DNA of 64,000 nt from Enterobacter sp. Bisph1 (GTDB lineage Bacteria > Pseudomonadota > Gammaproteobacteria > Enterobacterales > Enterobacteriaceae). The DNA lies in assembly GCF_000814905.1 (NCBI RefSeq), contig NZ_JXAG01000042.1, positions 62,001-126,000 of the forward strand, read 5' to 3'. A program made the position numbers and the translations under genes. Under the pieces are notes generated by a model. That model did not search any database. It was not told where the DNA came from and saw only the letters and a list, made by a program, of their open reading frames with translations. Positions within the stretch are counted from its first letter, which is position 1; each line of letters opens with the position of its first letter. Positions 51,960 through 61,537 of the stretch are shown piece by piece.

Positions 51960-53153
51960 TTAACGGCGGCGCTGCCAGATCCACAGCGCCGCAATCGCCA
52001 GCGCGAAAATCACCCCAAAGCCAACGCCGGTGGCGATAACCGGTACGCCCGCCTTCACTGCCAGCGAGTACAATCCCAGCATCAGCAGCATCGCCAGGTT
52101 CTCCCCCAGGTTCTGCACGGCAATCGCGTTGCCCGCGCCGACGGACGCTTTACCAATGGATTGTAATAACGCATTAAGCGGCACGACAAAGAAGCCGCCC
52201 AGCATACCGATCAGCATAAGAACGCCGTAGGCGGGCAACAGCGCGTGTTGCAGAGAAAACAGCACCACCGCCACGCCAATCAAGATGCCAGCGGGCATGC
52301 AGCGCGCCACGGTTTCCAGCGTCACCAGTTTCGCCGCCAGACCCGCACCGGCCACAATCCCAACGGCGACCATCGCATTAAGATAAGTTGGCGTTGCGTT
52401 ATCGGTAATGCCGAGGGCCACCGGCACCCACAGCACCAGCAGAAAACGCAGCGTCACCCCGGCCCCCCAGAACAGGCTTGTGCCTACCAGCGAGAAGCGG
52501 GTTTCGCTGTTGTGCCACAGGCTTTTACAGGCGCTGAAGAAGCTGCCCGTCATCGGGCCGAAACGCCAGGATTGCCCGGGCCGTGCCGCCGGCAGTTTCG
52601 GGATCAGCAGATTCGCCGCTACCGCGCCCGCGTAGGTCAACGCACAAACCCCCAGCGCCGCCAGTACATGCCAGTCGGCCAGCACGCCACCCGCCATGGA
52701 GCCAAGCAGAATCGCGGCGATGGTCGACGACTCCATTAAACCATTCGCTTTAACCAGCTTATCGCCGGTCGTGATTTCGCCAAGAATGCCGTATTTCGCC
52801 GGCGAGTAGGCTGCCGCACCAACACCCACCAGCATATAACCGACAAACGGATTAATGCCGAGGCAGATACTCGCCGCGCCTAACAGTTTCAGACCGTTGG
52901 CGAACATCATCACCCGGCCTTTGGCGAAACTGTCCGCCACCTGACCGACAAAAGGGGCAAACAGAATGTAAGCACCCACAAACACCATCTGTAAAATTGG
53001 CTGGCTCCAGTCGGGATAAAACTCCGCCTTCAGTAAGGCCAGCGTGGCGAACAACAGCGCGTTGTCGCCAAAAGCTGACAGGAACTGGGCGGCAATCACC
53101 GCCATCATCCCGCGCGACCACAGCGAGGAGTTAGTGCTTACTGACTTAGGCAT
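51960..53153 (-). CDS. lplT: Lysophospholipid transporter LplT
   Basis: 397 residues from the ATG at 53153, the E. coli length; six upstream codons are excluded. A major facilitator with about 12 hydrophobic segments and the loops [13 protein letters not shown] and [13 protein letters not shown]. It flips lysophospholipids to the cytoplasmic face, where Aas re-acylates them. Its start overlaps the aas stop by 8 bp. Confidence 0.97.
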   Translation of the reverse strand: MPKSVSTNSSLWSRGMMAVIAAQFLSAFGDNALLFATLALLKAEFYPDWSQPILQMVFVGAYILFAPFVGQVADSFAKGRVMMFANGLKLLGAASICLGINPFVGYMLVGVGAAAYSPAKYGILGEITTGDKLVKANGLMESSTIAAILLGSMAGGVLADWHVLAALGVCALTYAGAVAANLLIPKLPAARPGQSWRFGPMTGSFFSACKSLWHNSETRFSLVGTSLFWGAGVTLRFLLVLWVPVALGITDNATPTYLNAMVAVGIVAGAGLAAKLVTLETVARCMPAGILIGVAVVLFSLQHALLPAYGVLMLIGMLGGFFVVPLNALLQSIGKASVGAGNAIAVQNLGENLAMLLMLGLYSLAVKAGVPVIATGVGFGVIFALAIAALWIWQRRR

Positions 53154-55305
53154 TCGCGGTTTCATCCTCATCCAGCATGCTTTTAAGGGTCACAAAATCG
53201 GGTTTGCCACTGCCCAGCACCGGCAGCTGCTTCAGGTAACGGATATCACGGGGAACGGCCAGTTCCGGTACGCCCTGCGCACGCGCCTGCTGTTGCAGCT
53301 TATCGCGCGTTAGTTCGTTATCGGTAGTAAACATCACCAGCGCCTCGCCTTTGCTGACATCGCTCTTCACCACCGTCGCGTGCAGTTTCTCTGGCGAAAC
53401 AGCCATCGCCAGCTGTTCAACGATTTCCAGCGAGATCATTTCACCAGCGATTTTAGCAAAACGCTTCGCCCGCCCCTGGATCTGCACAAACCCCTGCTCG
53501 TCGAAACGGACAATATCGCCGGTGTCATACCAGCCCGCTTCCATTTCGCCAGCCACATTCTCTGCCACCGGCGCTTCCAGCACGCCGGGATTTTCCACGC
53601 GCAGATAGCCGGTCATGACGTTTGGCCCTTTCAGCTGCAGCCGTCCGCCCTCTTCAATGCCGGGCACCGACATCAAACGCGCATCCATACCGGGTAAAAG
53701 ACGGCCCACGGTACCAGGTTTTGCCGCCATCGGCACATTGATGGAGACCACCGGCGCGCACTCGGTTACGCCGTAGCCTTCCAGAATGCGCAGACCGAAC
53801 TTGTCCTGCCATAGCTGGCGCGTGCTCTCTTGTAATTTCTCCGCGCCGGCCACCACGTAGCGTAAGCGAAAGAAGTCATAAGGATTGGCGAAACGGGCAT
53901 AGTTGCCAAGGAAAGTCGAGGTCCCGAAAAGCACCGTACAGTTTCGGTCATACACCAGTTCGGGAACGATGCGATAGTGCAGCGGGCTCGGGTACAGGAA
54001 TACTTGTGCACCGGTCATCAGCGGGGTAAGTAGCCCCACCGTCAGGCCAAAAGAGTGGAACAGCGGCAGCGCCGACATAAAGCGGTCGTTGGCGGTAAAG
54101 TCGGCGATGGTTTTAATCTGCTCGACGTTCGCCAGCAGGCTCTTATGGCTATGCACCACGCCCTTCGGATTGCCTTCAGAGCCGGAGGTAAAGAGGATCA
54201 GCGCCGGGTCTTCCGGTTTTTGCGGCAGCTGGGCTTTCAACGGCGTCAGCAGATGGCGGAAAATCCACAGCTTATCTTCCCAGGTAACATCACCTTTCAG
54301 ATCTTCAAGATAAACCCAGCGCACCTGGGTGAGTTGTTCCGGCAGGTGCCAGAGTTTGCCTTTATCCATAAAAGTGCGCGAAGTGAAGATAGTTTTAATC
54401 TGCGCCGCCGTAATGGCGCTACTGAGCCCTTTTACCCCAGCGGTGTAGTTCATCATCGCCGGGATACGCGCCCGGGCTATCGCGCCGAAAATTACCGCCG
54501 CGCTGATACCGGCGTTTGGCAACATCAGACCGATTTTTTCGCCCGGCGCAGTGTATTTATCCAGAATACGCGCCACGAACAGCGTCTTGGTCAGCAGCTT
54601 GCGGTAGCTGTCCGGGGTGAAATTGATATCTTCAACGCAGGGCTTATTCGCGCCATAGCGATATTGTGCCGTGAGCAGCGCTTCGAACAGCGTCTCGCGC
54701 GGGCGCACCGCCATGCGCGCTTCCATCATGATTTGGTGCAGCATCTCACCCGCCAGCTTACGGCGGTCACGGGCGCGCGGCGCATCCGGCATCGGCAGAT
54801 GGGTTGGCGGCAAAATATGTAAGGTAATACGCGGAAACAGGCGCTGTTTCACCAGCCCTTTCAGGCGGCTAAAGTAGCTCAGTTCTGCGCCATCAATACG
54901 CAGCGGAACCACCGTCGCGCCAGATTTTGCCGCGACAAACCCGGCCCCGTCGTAAATCTTCATCAGCGAGCCGGAAACGGAGATTCGCCCTTCCGGGAAG
55001 ATCACCACCGGACGTCCCTCTCCCACCAGCCGCACCAGATGTTTAATCGACATCGGTTTGGTGGGATCCAGGGGGACGAAATCAATAAGCGAACTCACCC
55101 AGCGCATATACCACTGGCTGCTAATAGAGGTATATACCGCAAATACCGGGCGCACCGGCAGGAACAGCGCCAGCAGGATGCCATCGATAAACGAGACGTG
55201 GTTCGGGGTAATAAGCACGCGTTCCCCGTGCAGCGCTTGTGTGTTGCCGATCAGCTGTACACGAAACAACAGACGGAACAGACCGCGGAAAAAGCCCAGT
55301 AACAT
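53146..55305 (-). CDS. aas: Bifunctional acyl-ACP synthetase / 2-acylglycerophosphoethanolamine acyltransferase
   Basis: 719 residues, as in E. coli. The N-terminal PlsC-type acyltransferase has NHVSFID and FPEGRIS; the C-terminal acyl-activating domain has [22 protein letters not shown] and [14 protein letters not shown]. It repairs lyso-phosphatidylethanolamine and works with LplT in one operon. Confidence 0.98.
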   Translation of the reverse strand: MLLGFFRGLFRLLFRVQLIGNTQALHGERVLITPNHVSFIDGILLALFLPVRPVFAVYTSISSQWYMRWVSSLIDFVPLDPTKPMSIKHLVRLVGEGRPVVIFPEGRISVSGSLMKIYDGAGFVAAKSGATVVPLRIDGAELSYFSRLKGLVKQRLFPRITLHILPPTHLPMPDAPRARDRRKLAGEMLHQIMMEARMAVRPRETLFEALLTAQYRYGANKPCVEDINFTPDSYRKLLTKTLFVARILDKYTAPGEKIGLMLPNAGISAAVIFGAIARARIPAMMNYTAGVKGLSSAITAAQIKTIFTSRTFMDKGKLWHLPEQLTQVRWVYLEDLKGDVTWEDKLWIFRHLLTPLKAQLPQKPEDPALILFTSGSEGNPKGVVHSHKSLLANVEQIKTIADFTANDRFMSALPLFHSFGLTVGLLTPLMTGAQVFLYPSPLHYRIVPELVYDRNCTVLFGTSTFLGNYARFANPYDFFRLRYVVAGAEKLQESTRQLWQDKFGLRILEGYGVTECAPVVSINVPMAAKPGTVGRLLPGMDARLMSVPGIEEGGRLQLKGPNVMTGYLRVENPGVLEAPVAENVAGEMEAGWYDTGDIVRFDEQGFVQIQGRAKRFAKIAGEMISLEIVEQLAMAVSPEKLHATVVKSDVSKGEALVMFTTDNELTRDKLQQQARAQGVPELAVPRDIRYLKQLPVLGSGKPDFVTLKSMLDEDETANA

Positions 55306-55389
55306 TTCAACTCCTTTTGCCAGTCAATGATATGCGTTTGCAAATTGTGGCAGATTACATGAGAAGTGTGGCGGGTTGAAATGCGGGCG

Positions 55390-55475
55390 AAAAAAAACCT
55401 GCGCGTCCGCGCAGGTTGGTGCAATAAATGAGTACGAAAAGCGTACCGAATAAATCACCGATCAATACCTCTGGG
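55390..55475 (-). ncRNA. omrA: Small RNA OmrA
   Basis: On the minus strand the 5' end is CCCAGAGGTATTGATCGGTGA, followed by a stem built on GGTACGC..GCGTACC-like sequence and the terminator CCTGCGC-GGAC-GCGCAGG with eight T. It is about 86 nt (88 in E. coli). OmpR-activated RNA that represses outer-membrane protein and curli mRNAs through its 5' end. The position next to aas matches E. coli. Confidence 0.93.
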
Positions 55476-55585
55476 AAATCGATTGTCGCGCGCCGCTTCG
55501 TTTGCTACCAGCGCGAAAAAGCAAAAGAGTACGCCGAAGTGAAACCAGCTGTGTCTAATGACGATAGCTGTTACAGACTGCAGGC

Positions 55586-55670
55586 AAAAAAAAACCTGCG
55601 CATCTGCGCAGGTTGGTGTAATTCAAGTGTGCAACCCTTAGGGCCGCGCTCACCGATCAATACCTCTGGG
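55586..55670 (-). ncRNA. omrB: Small RNA OmrB
   Basis: The second copy, about 85 nt: the same 5' segment CCCAGAGGTATTGATCGGTGA, a different middle (GGGTTGCACACTTGAATTACACC), then terminator CCTGCGCAGATGCGCAGG and T's. It lies between omrA and galR, as in E. coli. Confidence 0.93.
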
Positions 55671-55878
55671 ATAACTACTCTGTCACGCCGGGAGATCCGC
55701 CACCAGCGGACAATCGAAACAGCCTTTCGCAAAGTGTAACTAAAGGTTGTGCCTGAATTACTTTGCAATTTTCGCCATGTAACGTTTTCAGCGGATTCCT
55801 TCGTGTCAGCTCACGTTTGCGCATACCCGCCGGGCGCTTTCCTTGATAAGGCTCCCCTTTTCCGTAACACTATCCCCC

Positions 55879-55894
55879 GTGTAAACGCTTACCC
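55879..55894 (+). promoter_or_regulatory. GalR-type operator before galR
   Basis: GTGTAAACGCTTACCC, 16 bp upstream of the galR start, resembles the gal operator GTGTAAACGATTCCAC. It would allow GalR to repress its own gene. Confidence 0.65.
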
Positions 55895-55909
55895 AAAGGA
55901 AGGTGCGTA

Positions 55910-56914
55910 ATGGCGACCATTAAAGATGTCGCGCGGCTGGCTGGTGTATCGGTCGCAACGGTTTCCCGCGTGATTAACGCCTCACCAAAAGCGAGCGAAT
56001 CCTCGCGCCAGGCGGTACAAAGCGCAATGGATGCGCTCAACTATCATCCTAACGCTAACGCCCGCGCGCTGGCGCAGCAGTCCAGTGAAACAATGGGCCT
56101 GGTGGTAGGTGACGTCTCCGATCCCTTTTTCGGCGCGATGGTGAAAGCCGTCGAACAGGTCGCTTCGGCCAGCGGGAATTTCTTGCTGATTGGCAACGGC
56201 TACCATACGGAAGAGAAAGAGCGTAAAGCCATTGAACAGTTAATTCGCCACCGCTGCGCGGCGCTGGTGGTGCATGCCAAAGTCATCCCCGACGAAGAAC
56301 TCGCCTCGCTGATGCAGCAGATCCCCGGTATGGTGCTGATTAACCGCATTCTGCCGGGCTATGAGCAGCGCTGCGTCGCGCTGGACGATCGCTACGGCGC
56401 CTGGCTGGCCACCCGCCATCTGGTTCAACAAGGGCACACACGAATTGGTTATCTCTGTTCTAACCATGCCATATCCGATGCGGAAGATCGGCTGCAGGGG
56501 TATTACGATGCGCTGAAAGAGAGCGGCTTGCCCTGTAACGACCGGCTGGTGACCTTTGCCGAGCCCGATGAGAGCGGCGGCGAACAGGCGATGACCGAGC
56601 TGCTCGGTCGCGGACGCAACTTTAGCGCCGTTGCCTGTTACAACGATTCAATGGCCGCCGGCGCAATGGGTGTGCTCAACGACAACGGCATTGATGTGCC
56701 GGGCGAGATTTCATTGATTGGCTTTGATGATGTGCTGGTGTCACGCTATGTTCGCCCGCGTTTAACCACCGTGCGTTACCCGATTATTACGATGGCGGCG
56801 CAGGCCGCCGAACTGGCGCTGGCGTTAGCGGAAAACCGCCCGCTACCGGAGATTACCAACCTGTTTAACCCGACGCTGGTGCGCCGTCACTCGGTCATCT
56901 CGCCGCAGGAATAA
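55910..56914 (+). CDS. galR: Galactose operon repressor GalR
   Basis: 334 residues. LacI-type helix-turn-helix and hinge (TIKDVARLAGVSVATVSRVIN at 3-23, then NYHPNANARALAQQ), with a periplasmic-binding-protein-like sensor domain. The ATG follows AAAGGAAGG. E. coli GalR is 343 residues; here the protein ends at SVISPQE, about nine residues short, and its last 28 bp overlap the convergent acetyltransferase gene. This is the junction with the inserted beta-glucoside cluster. Confidence 0.95.
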   Translation: MATIKDVARLAGVSVATVSRVINASPKASESSRQAVQSAMDALNYHPNANARALAQQSSETMGLVVGDVSDPFFGAMVKAVEQVASASGNFLLIGNGYHTEEKERKAIEQLIRHRCAALVVHAKVIPDEELASLMQQIPGMVLINRILPGYEQRCVALDDRYGAWLATRHLVQQGHTRIGYLCSNHAISDAEDRLQGYYDALKESGLPCNDRLVTFAEPDESGGEQAMTELLGRGRNFSAVACYNDSMAAGAMGVLNDNGIDVPGEISLIGFDDVLVSRYVRPRLTTVRYPIITMAAQAAELALALAENRPLPEITNLFNPTLVRRHSVISPQE

Positions 56915-57351
56915 CGATAGAGGTGTACGGTCTTGTCAGGATAGTCGAGACCGTCGCCGATATACTCCCAGCCAAAACGTTCATAAAAATCACGACAGGC
57001 AGAATAGAGATGCAGCTCCTGAAAGCCCATCTGTTGCGCCTGCGCGATAACATGACGCTGCAGCTGCCCCGCCAGCCCTTTGCCCCGCACGCGCTCGTCG
57101 ACATACAACGCGGCCAGCCACGGGAACAGATCCTGACGGCTGATCAGATCGCAGCGCCACAGCCCAACGGTACCGAGTAATTGATCCTCATCGACCAGCA
57201 CATATGTCAGCGGCAGCTTACCCGGCGTCTGGCTATGAGCAATGATGCTGGCGAAAAAGTCGCGCGGCAGCGAGTCGCCAAACTCGCGCCATAGCCATTC
57301 CACCACCTGTTCCGCGAAATGGGGAGCGTCATACAGCGGGATAATGTTCAC
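56887..57351 (-). CDS. GNAT-family N-acetyltransferase
   Basis: 154 residues with a GTG start at 57351. The acetyl-CoA-binding motif VDERVRGKGLAGQLQRHVI (about residue 86 on) and the C-terminal ACRDFYERFGWEYIG are classic GNAT. The start overlaps the stop of the upstream GntR gene (GTGA), so it is the last gene of the PTS operon. The substrate is unknown; a link to sugar metabolism is suggested only by the operon. Confidence 0.85.
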   Translation of the reverse strand: MNIIPLYDAPHFAEQVVEWLWREFGDSLPRDFFASIIAHSQTPGKLPLTYVLVDEDQLLGTVGLWRCDLISRQDLFPWLAALYVDERVRGKGLAGQLQRHVIAQAQQMGFQELHLYSACRDFYERFGWEYIGDGLDYPDKTVHLYRYSCGEMTE

Positions 57352-58121
57352 TGGATCTTCCCCTGGAAAATTGGCACCGATTCAAACAGGTAGCCGTCAA
57401 AATCCGGGGCATCTTCATCGGAGAGTTCCAGCAGGCTTTTTTTCACATTTTCCAGATGCTGCCACATCGCCTGCCAGGCGCCCATCACATCCCGCCGGCG
57501 CAGGGCCGCCAGCAGCGTTTGCCGGTCGCCTAACCATTTCAGGCGATAGGGACGGCTGGCGATATGCACGTTGAACTGTTGCCACAGCGGGCTGCTGTCC
57601 ATGTGGTGCCAGATGCTCTCTACCGTTGCCAGTAGCATCTGGTTTTGCGAGGCACCCGCCAGCACCAGGTGGAACATTTTGCTGTTGTCCTGGGAGGTGT
57701 CGTTGAGGGCGATGGCGCGCTGCTCCTGCTCAAGGATACGCCGCAGATTATCAATATCCGCACGCGTCGCCATTTTCGCGGCAAAGGCGGCGATATTACT
57801 CTCCAGCAGCTGGCGCGCCTGCAGGATCTCAAACGGGCCAATGTCGCTGCTTAAAAAGCGCTCCTCTTCGTTTTCGTCCGCTTGCGGAATGCGCATCACG
57901 TAAACGCCGGAACCCTGGCGGATATCCACCGTACCCTGCAGCTCCAGCATCAGCAGCGCTTCGCGAACGATCGTGCGGCTGACGCCATATTTTTCGGCGA
58001 TATTGCGCTCCGGCGGCAAACGTGAACCCACGGGATAATACCCCTGGATTATCTGCTCACGCAGATCTTCACCAATCTCCTGGTACTGTTTTTTTTCCGG
58101 CGGGACGACGGCCTTCTCCAC
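57348..58121 (-). CDS. GntR-family regulator (UxuR/ExuR-like)
   Basis: 257 residues; a GTG start with AGGTGA close upstream. Winged helix at about 12-75 (GSRLPPERNIAEKYGVSRTIVREALLMLELQG) and an FCD domain that aligns well with UxuR: GPFEILQARQLLESNIA and AMWQHLENVKKSLLELS. The C-terminal DGYLFESVP is shared with UxuR. It is encoded in the PTS/glucosidase operon and is therefore a candidate local repressor; the TTGGCATACCAA-like sites at 61325-61432 resemble UxuR-type operators. Confidence 0.88.
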   Translation of the reverse strand: MEKAVVPPEKKQYQEIGEDLREQIIQGYYPVGSRLPPERNIAEKYGVSRTIVREALLMLELQGTVDIRQGSGVYVMRIPQADENEEERFLSSDIGPFEILQARQLLESNIAAFAAKMATRADIDNLRRILEQEQRAIALNDTSQDNSKMFHLVLAGASQNQMLLATVESIWHHMDSSPLWQQFNVHIASRPYRLKWLGDRQTLLAALRRRDVMGAWQAMWQHLENVKKSLLELSDEDAPDFDGYLFESVPIFQGKIQ

Positions 58122-58150
58122 AATATCACCTGCAAATTTGAGTTATCGCT

Positions 58151-58173
58151 CAGGCCGGGCGCGCCCCGGCCTG
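58151..58173 (-). other. Intercistronic hairpin between PTS IIB and GntR genes
   Basis: CAGGCCGGG and CCCGGCCTG form a 9-bp G+C-rich stem with loop CGCGC. No T tract follows in the direction of transcription, so it may stabilise upstream mRNA or give partial termination rather than full stop. Confidence 0.55.
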
Positions 58174-58179
58174 TCGGCG

Positions 58180-58497
58180 CTATCTTAGCAAAGCCAGCGC
58201 CTGATCGAGAACTTTCGCACCGTTTAAGGTGCCGTAGGCCACCGAATCGATCACCGCAACGGGGATGCCATATTCGCCGGCCAGTTTCTGACTTTCCGCA
58301 AGCTTAAAGCGCACCTGCGGCCCCAGCAGCACCGCAACGATATCGGTGGTGTAGCTTTGCAGTTCATCCCGCAGCGTCTGTTCAGCAATGGCATAAATCT
58401 TCAGTTCGAGGCCGCGTTCCGCCGCCGCTTTTTCCATTTTTGTGACCACCAGCGACGTCGACATCCCGGCGGAGCAGCACAGCACAATTCGTTTCAC
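58180..58497 (-). CDS. PTS lactose/cellobiose-type IIB component
   Basis: 105 residues; a GTG start at 58497. The phosphocysteine lies in CCSAGMSTS (Cys8), followed by the ChbB-like fold with VAVLLGPQVRFK. It takes phosphate from IIA and passes it to the sugar carried by the IIC. No IIA gene is present in the cluster. It lies 6 bp after the glucosidase gene. Confidence 0.93.
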   Translation of the reverse strand: MKRIVLCCSAGMSTSLVVTKMEKAAAERGLELKIYAIAEQTLRDELQSYTTDIVAVLLGPQVRFKLAESQKLAGEYGIPVAVIDSVAYGTLNGAKVLDQALALLR

Positions 58498-58503
58498 GAG
58501 GGT

Positions 58504-59931
58504 TTATTTCCATTGGTCATCAATCGTCAGGGTAAGCTGGCGCTCATCGCGCAGCTTGCGAAACCAGGCGGCAGACTTTTTCGGTCGCCGGTCGCGCTGG
58601 TGGTTTAAATCAATCTCGATCAGGCCATAGCGATTTTTAAAGGCATTCATGGGCGAGACGTTATCCGTAAAGGCCCACAGCATATACCCCAGGCAGTTCG
58701 CCCCCTCTTCTCTGGCGCGCAACGTCTGGTACAAATGGGCAGCGATAAAGTCGATGCGGTAATCATCGTCAATGGTGCCCGCCGCGTTGCGAAACTGCCC
58801 TTCATTCTCCACGCCCATACCGCTTTCTGCGACAAACCATGGAATGTTGCCGTAGTCGTTTTTGATGCGCATCGCCATCTCATAGATGATCTCCGGCAGG
58901 ATCTCCCAGCCGCGGGAGGTGTTCATCTTTCTGCCGGGCAGCTCAAAAGGTTCATAGTAGTAAGCGGGGTGGAATGGCGTTTCCGGGTGCCAGGCGCGGG
59001 ACGGGGTTTTTACCCGGTGCGGGTAGTAGAGATTAATGCCCAACTCATCAACGGTATTCTCCGCAATAATCGCCAGCTCCTCTTCGGTGTAATCCCACGA
59101 CACCTGATGTTTTTCCAGCAGGGCAATCAGCTCCGGTGGATAGTGGCCTTTCACCATAGGGTCGAGGAATACCCGGTTATAAAACAGATCGTAACGCTCG
59201 GCGGCCTGCACATCATGGGGGGCGCGAGAACGCGGGTACGTCACTTCCGGATTGAGAATACAGCCCACGGTACCGGGATAACCTTTCTCGCGAAACAGCT
59301 TCACCACCTTCGCCGTGGCAAGGTTTTTATGATGATTCCACTGCATCCACGTGCCGGTGTTCTGCTCGTAAGGCCAGCGCAGCGCATCGAGGTAAACGCG
59401 AGTTTGCACCACAATGGGCTCATTGAAGGTGAACCAGCGGCTCACTTTAGCGTGAAAGCGTTCAAACACTTTTTCCGCATACAGCAGATAGAGCTCAACC
59501 ACTTTTTTCGATGCCCAGCCGCCGTAAGTCTCCAGCAGGTATCCCGGCAGTTCGTAATGCTCCAGGCAGATCATCGGCACGATGCCGTGACGCTGCATCT
59601 CGTCAAACAGTTCATCGTAATAAGCGGCATAGCGCTCATCGACCACGCCCTGTTCATAATCCGTCAGAAAGCGCGACCAGTTAATCGAGGTGCGGTAGTG
59701 GGTCAGCCCCGCTTGTTTCATCAACTCAACATCTTCACGAAAGCGCTGGTAAAAGTTGGTCGCGACAGCCGGGCCATAGCCTTCGTGCCAGACGTGGCGA
59801 TCGTGTTTGTACCACAGATCGGGCCACGAATCCTGGCCCTCGCGCTTGTCGATCCAGCCTTCGGTTTGCCAGGCGGACGCGGCCGCGCCGAGCATAAACG
59901 ACGGCGGTATAGCGATAGTTTTCGTGCTCAT
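58504..59931 (-). CDS. GH1 6-phospho-beta-glucosidase
   Basis: 475 residues from the ATG at 59931; 22 earlier codons overlap the IIC gene and are not homologous. GH1 barrel: GAAASAWQTEG near the N-terminus; acid/base Glu171 in TFNEP; nucleophile Glu369 in VAESGMG, where most GH1 enzymes have ENG. The clustering with PTS IIC/IIB argues for hydrolysis of incoming phosphorylated beta-glucosides such as cellobiose-phosphate. The exact sugar is unknown. Confidence 0.92.
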   Translation of the reverse strand: MSTKTIAIPPSFMLGAAASAWQTEGWIDKREGQDSWPDLWYKHDRHVWHEGYGPAVATNFYQRFREDVELMKQAGLTHYRTSINWSRFLTDYEQGVVDERYAAYYDELFDEMQRHGIVPMICLEHYELPGYLLETYGGWASKKVVELYLLYAEKVFERFHAKVSRWFTFNEPIVVQTRVYLDALRWPYEQNTGTWMQWNHHKNLATAKVVKLFREKGYPGTVGCILNPEVTYPRSRAPHDVQAAERYDLFYNRVFLDPMVKGHYPPELIALLEKHQVSWDYTEEELAIIAENTVDELGINLYYPHRVKTPSRAWHPETPFHPAYYYEPFELPGRKMNTSRGWEILPEIIYEMAMRIKNDYGNIPWFVAESGMGVENEGQFRNAAGTIDDDYRIDFIAAHLYQTLRAREEGANCLGYMLWAFTDNVSPMNAFKNRYGLIEIDLNHQRDRRPKKSAAWFRKLRDERQLTLTIDDQWK

Positions 59932-59938
59932 TCCATCC

Positions 59939-61267
59939 TCAGGCGTTGTTAGCGGTTTGTGCCTGCAACTGCGCTTGTTCGGCGCGGCGGAAGGCAATTT
60001 TCACAAACGGCAGATAGATAATGACGGAGGTGATAATGCACACCAGCTGGGTAATGACCGCGCCCATCGAACCGGCGGTCGACAGCCAGGCGTTGATCAA
60101 TGGCGGCGTGGTCCACGGCACCATCACCACCGCTTTACCGGCAAAGCCGCTGAGGGTGGCAAAATAACCAATCGATCCGGTAACCAGCGGGGTGATGATA
60201 AAGGGGATCGCGAGGATCGGATTAAGCATGATCGGCATACCGAAGATCACCGGCTCGTTAATATTAAACACGCCGGGGCCGATGGAGAGTTTGGCAATCT
60301 CTTTCATCTCTTTGCGCCGGGTGCCGATCATCACCGCGATCAGCAGGCCAATCGTCAGGCCGGATCCGCCAATGCTCATATAGACGTCCCAGAACGGCAT
60401 GGTGATGATGTTCGGCACCTCTTTACCCTGCTCAAAAGCGCTCATATTGACGGTAATCGCCCCCAGCAGCAGCGGTTCGCGGATAGGCTTAATCATCTGG
60501 TTGCCGTGAATACCAATCACCCAGAACAGCTGGGCGACAAACATCAGCAATAAAATGCCCGGCAGGCTTTGCACCACGCGCTCCAGCGGTTGCTGAACCA
60601 CCTGGTAAACGGCGTCGTACAAATACATGCCGGTCAACTGGTGGAAGACAAAGCCGAAGGTGGCGATCGCCGTGGTGGTGATAATCGCCGGGATCAGCGC
60701 GGAAAACGAGGCGGAGACGTTCGGCGGCACGGTATCCGGCATTTTGATCTTCAGGCTGTCGCGATTTTCCAGCCAGCAGTAAATCTCTACCGACAAAATG
60801 GCGATAAACATGCCGAGGAACAGGCTGCGGGTATCGGAGAACTGGCGTAGCAGCACATCTTTCACCACATGCATCTGCCCATCCACCAGCATTTCCACAG
60901 TGGTCGGCGTCACGCAGATAAAACAAATTACCGCCAGCAAGCCGGGAAACAGCGTCTTAATACCGTTGATGCGCCCGAGCTCAATACCGATCAAAAACAC
61001 CGCGCCAATATTGAGGAAATTCAGCGTCGCATAGTTAATTGCGCTGGTAATCGGCTTAAGTGCTGCGAGGAAAGAGAGTGATTGAAAGCTGGCGAGGCCG
61101 TTTTTCGGATCCAGCACCATATTCGAGATCAGCACGGAAAAGGCACCGACGATGATCACCGGCATCAGGGTGATGAACGAGGCTTTAATCGCCATGATAT
61201 AGCGATAGCTGTTGAATTTTGTTGCAAAACTACCCAGAGAATCGATCAGCTTTTCTTGTAGAGCCAT
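59939..61267 (-). CDS. PTS lactose/cellobiose-type IIC permease
   Basis: 442 residues of EIIC type with about ten hydrophobic segments. The sugar-site motifs WVIGIHGNQMIKPI and FNINEPVIFGMPIMLNP are conserved. It carries the sugar across the inner membrane while IIB phosphorylates it. It is first in the minus-strand operon, after the operator-rich region; the glucosidase starts 7 bp downstream. Confidence 0.94.
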   Translation of the reverse strand: MALQEKLIDSLGSFATKFNSYRYIMAIKASFITLMPVIIVGAFSVLISNMVLDPKNGLASFQSLSFLAALKPITSAINYATLNFLNIGAVFLIGIELGRINGIKTLFPGLLAVICFICVTPTTVEMLVDGQMHVVKDVLLRQFSDTRSLFLGMFIAILSVEIYCWLENRDSLKIKMPDTVPPNVSASFSALIPAIITTTAIATFGFVFHQLTGMYLYDAVYQVVQQPLERVVQSLPGILLLMFVAQLFWVIGIHGNQMIKPIREPLLLGAITVNMSAFEQGKEVPNIITMPFWDVYMSIGGSGLTIGLLIAVMIGTRRKEMKEIAKLSIGPGVFNINEPVIFGMPIMLNPILAIPFIITPLVTGSIGYFATLSGFAGKAVVMVPWTTPPLINAWLSTAGSMGAVITQLVCIITSVIIYLPFVKIAFRRAEQAQLQAQTANNA

Positions 61268-61324
61268 GAGTTAACACCTCGGTAAAGGGGCTTTTTGTCG
61301 ATATGGGGAGACAGCTAAGCCCCA

Positions 61325-61338
61325 TTTGGCATACCAAA
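61325..61338. promoter_or_regulatory. Operator-like palindrome 1 (TTTGGCATACCAAA)
   Basis: A 14-bp palindrome with one mismatch, 58 bp upstream of the IIC start codon. It resembles the UxuR-type motif TTGGTATACCAA with one base changed. Confidence 0.65.
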
Positions 61339-61387
61339 AATAGTCACGCGTATGTAAAAGTTCTGTGACACGACTCCCAACCCGCTA

Positions 61388-61401
61388 ACTGGCATTCCAA
61401 A
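61388..61401. promoter_or_regulatory. Operator-like palindrome 2 (ACTGGCATTCCAAA)
   Basis: Core TGGCATTCCA, centred 63 bp from site 1 (about six helical turns). It is the weakest of the three. Confidence 0.55.
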
Positions 61402-61418
61402 ATGAGAAAAAACACAAC

Positions 61419-61432
61419 ATTGGCATACCACC
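61419..61432. promoter_or_regulatory. Operator-like palindrome 3 (ATTGGCATACCACC)
   Basis: Core TTGGCATACCA, the same core as site 1, centred 31 bp from site 2 (about three helical turns) and 94 bp from site 1. Confidence 0.6.
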
Positions 61433-61537
61433 TTAGTTTTCGTAGGGTTTTCCTCTATTGATTCAGCCCGGTCGGCATCCCTTACCCATTAAATGAGTGT
61501 GGTAAACTGTTTTTATTACGCGAAATGGGAATTCGTT

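Larger units (their letters stand above)
61268..61537. promoter_or_regulatory. Divergent promoter region of the PTS operon and LacI-type gene
   Basis: 270 bp that must hold both promoters. It contains three related palindromic sites of the form TGGCATnCCA (see separate entries). Confidence 0.75.

Noticed and set aside
58735..59952. A 405-codon open frame on the plus strand
   Set aside because: It is antisense to the GH1 glucosidase; it has no recognisable motif and no ribosome site.
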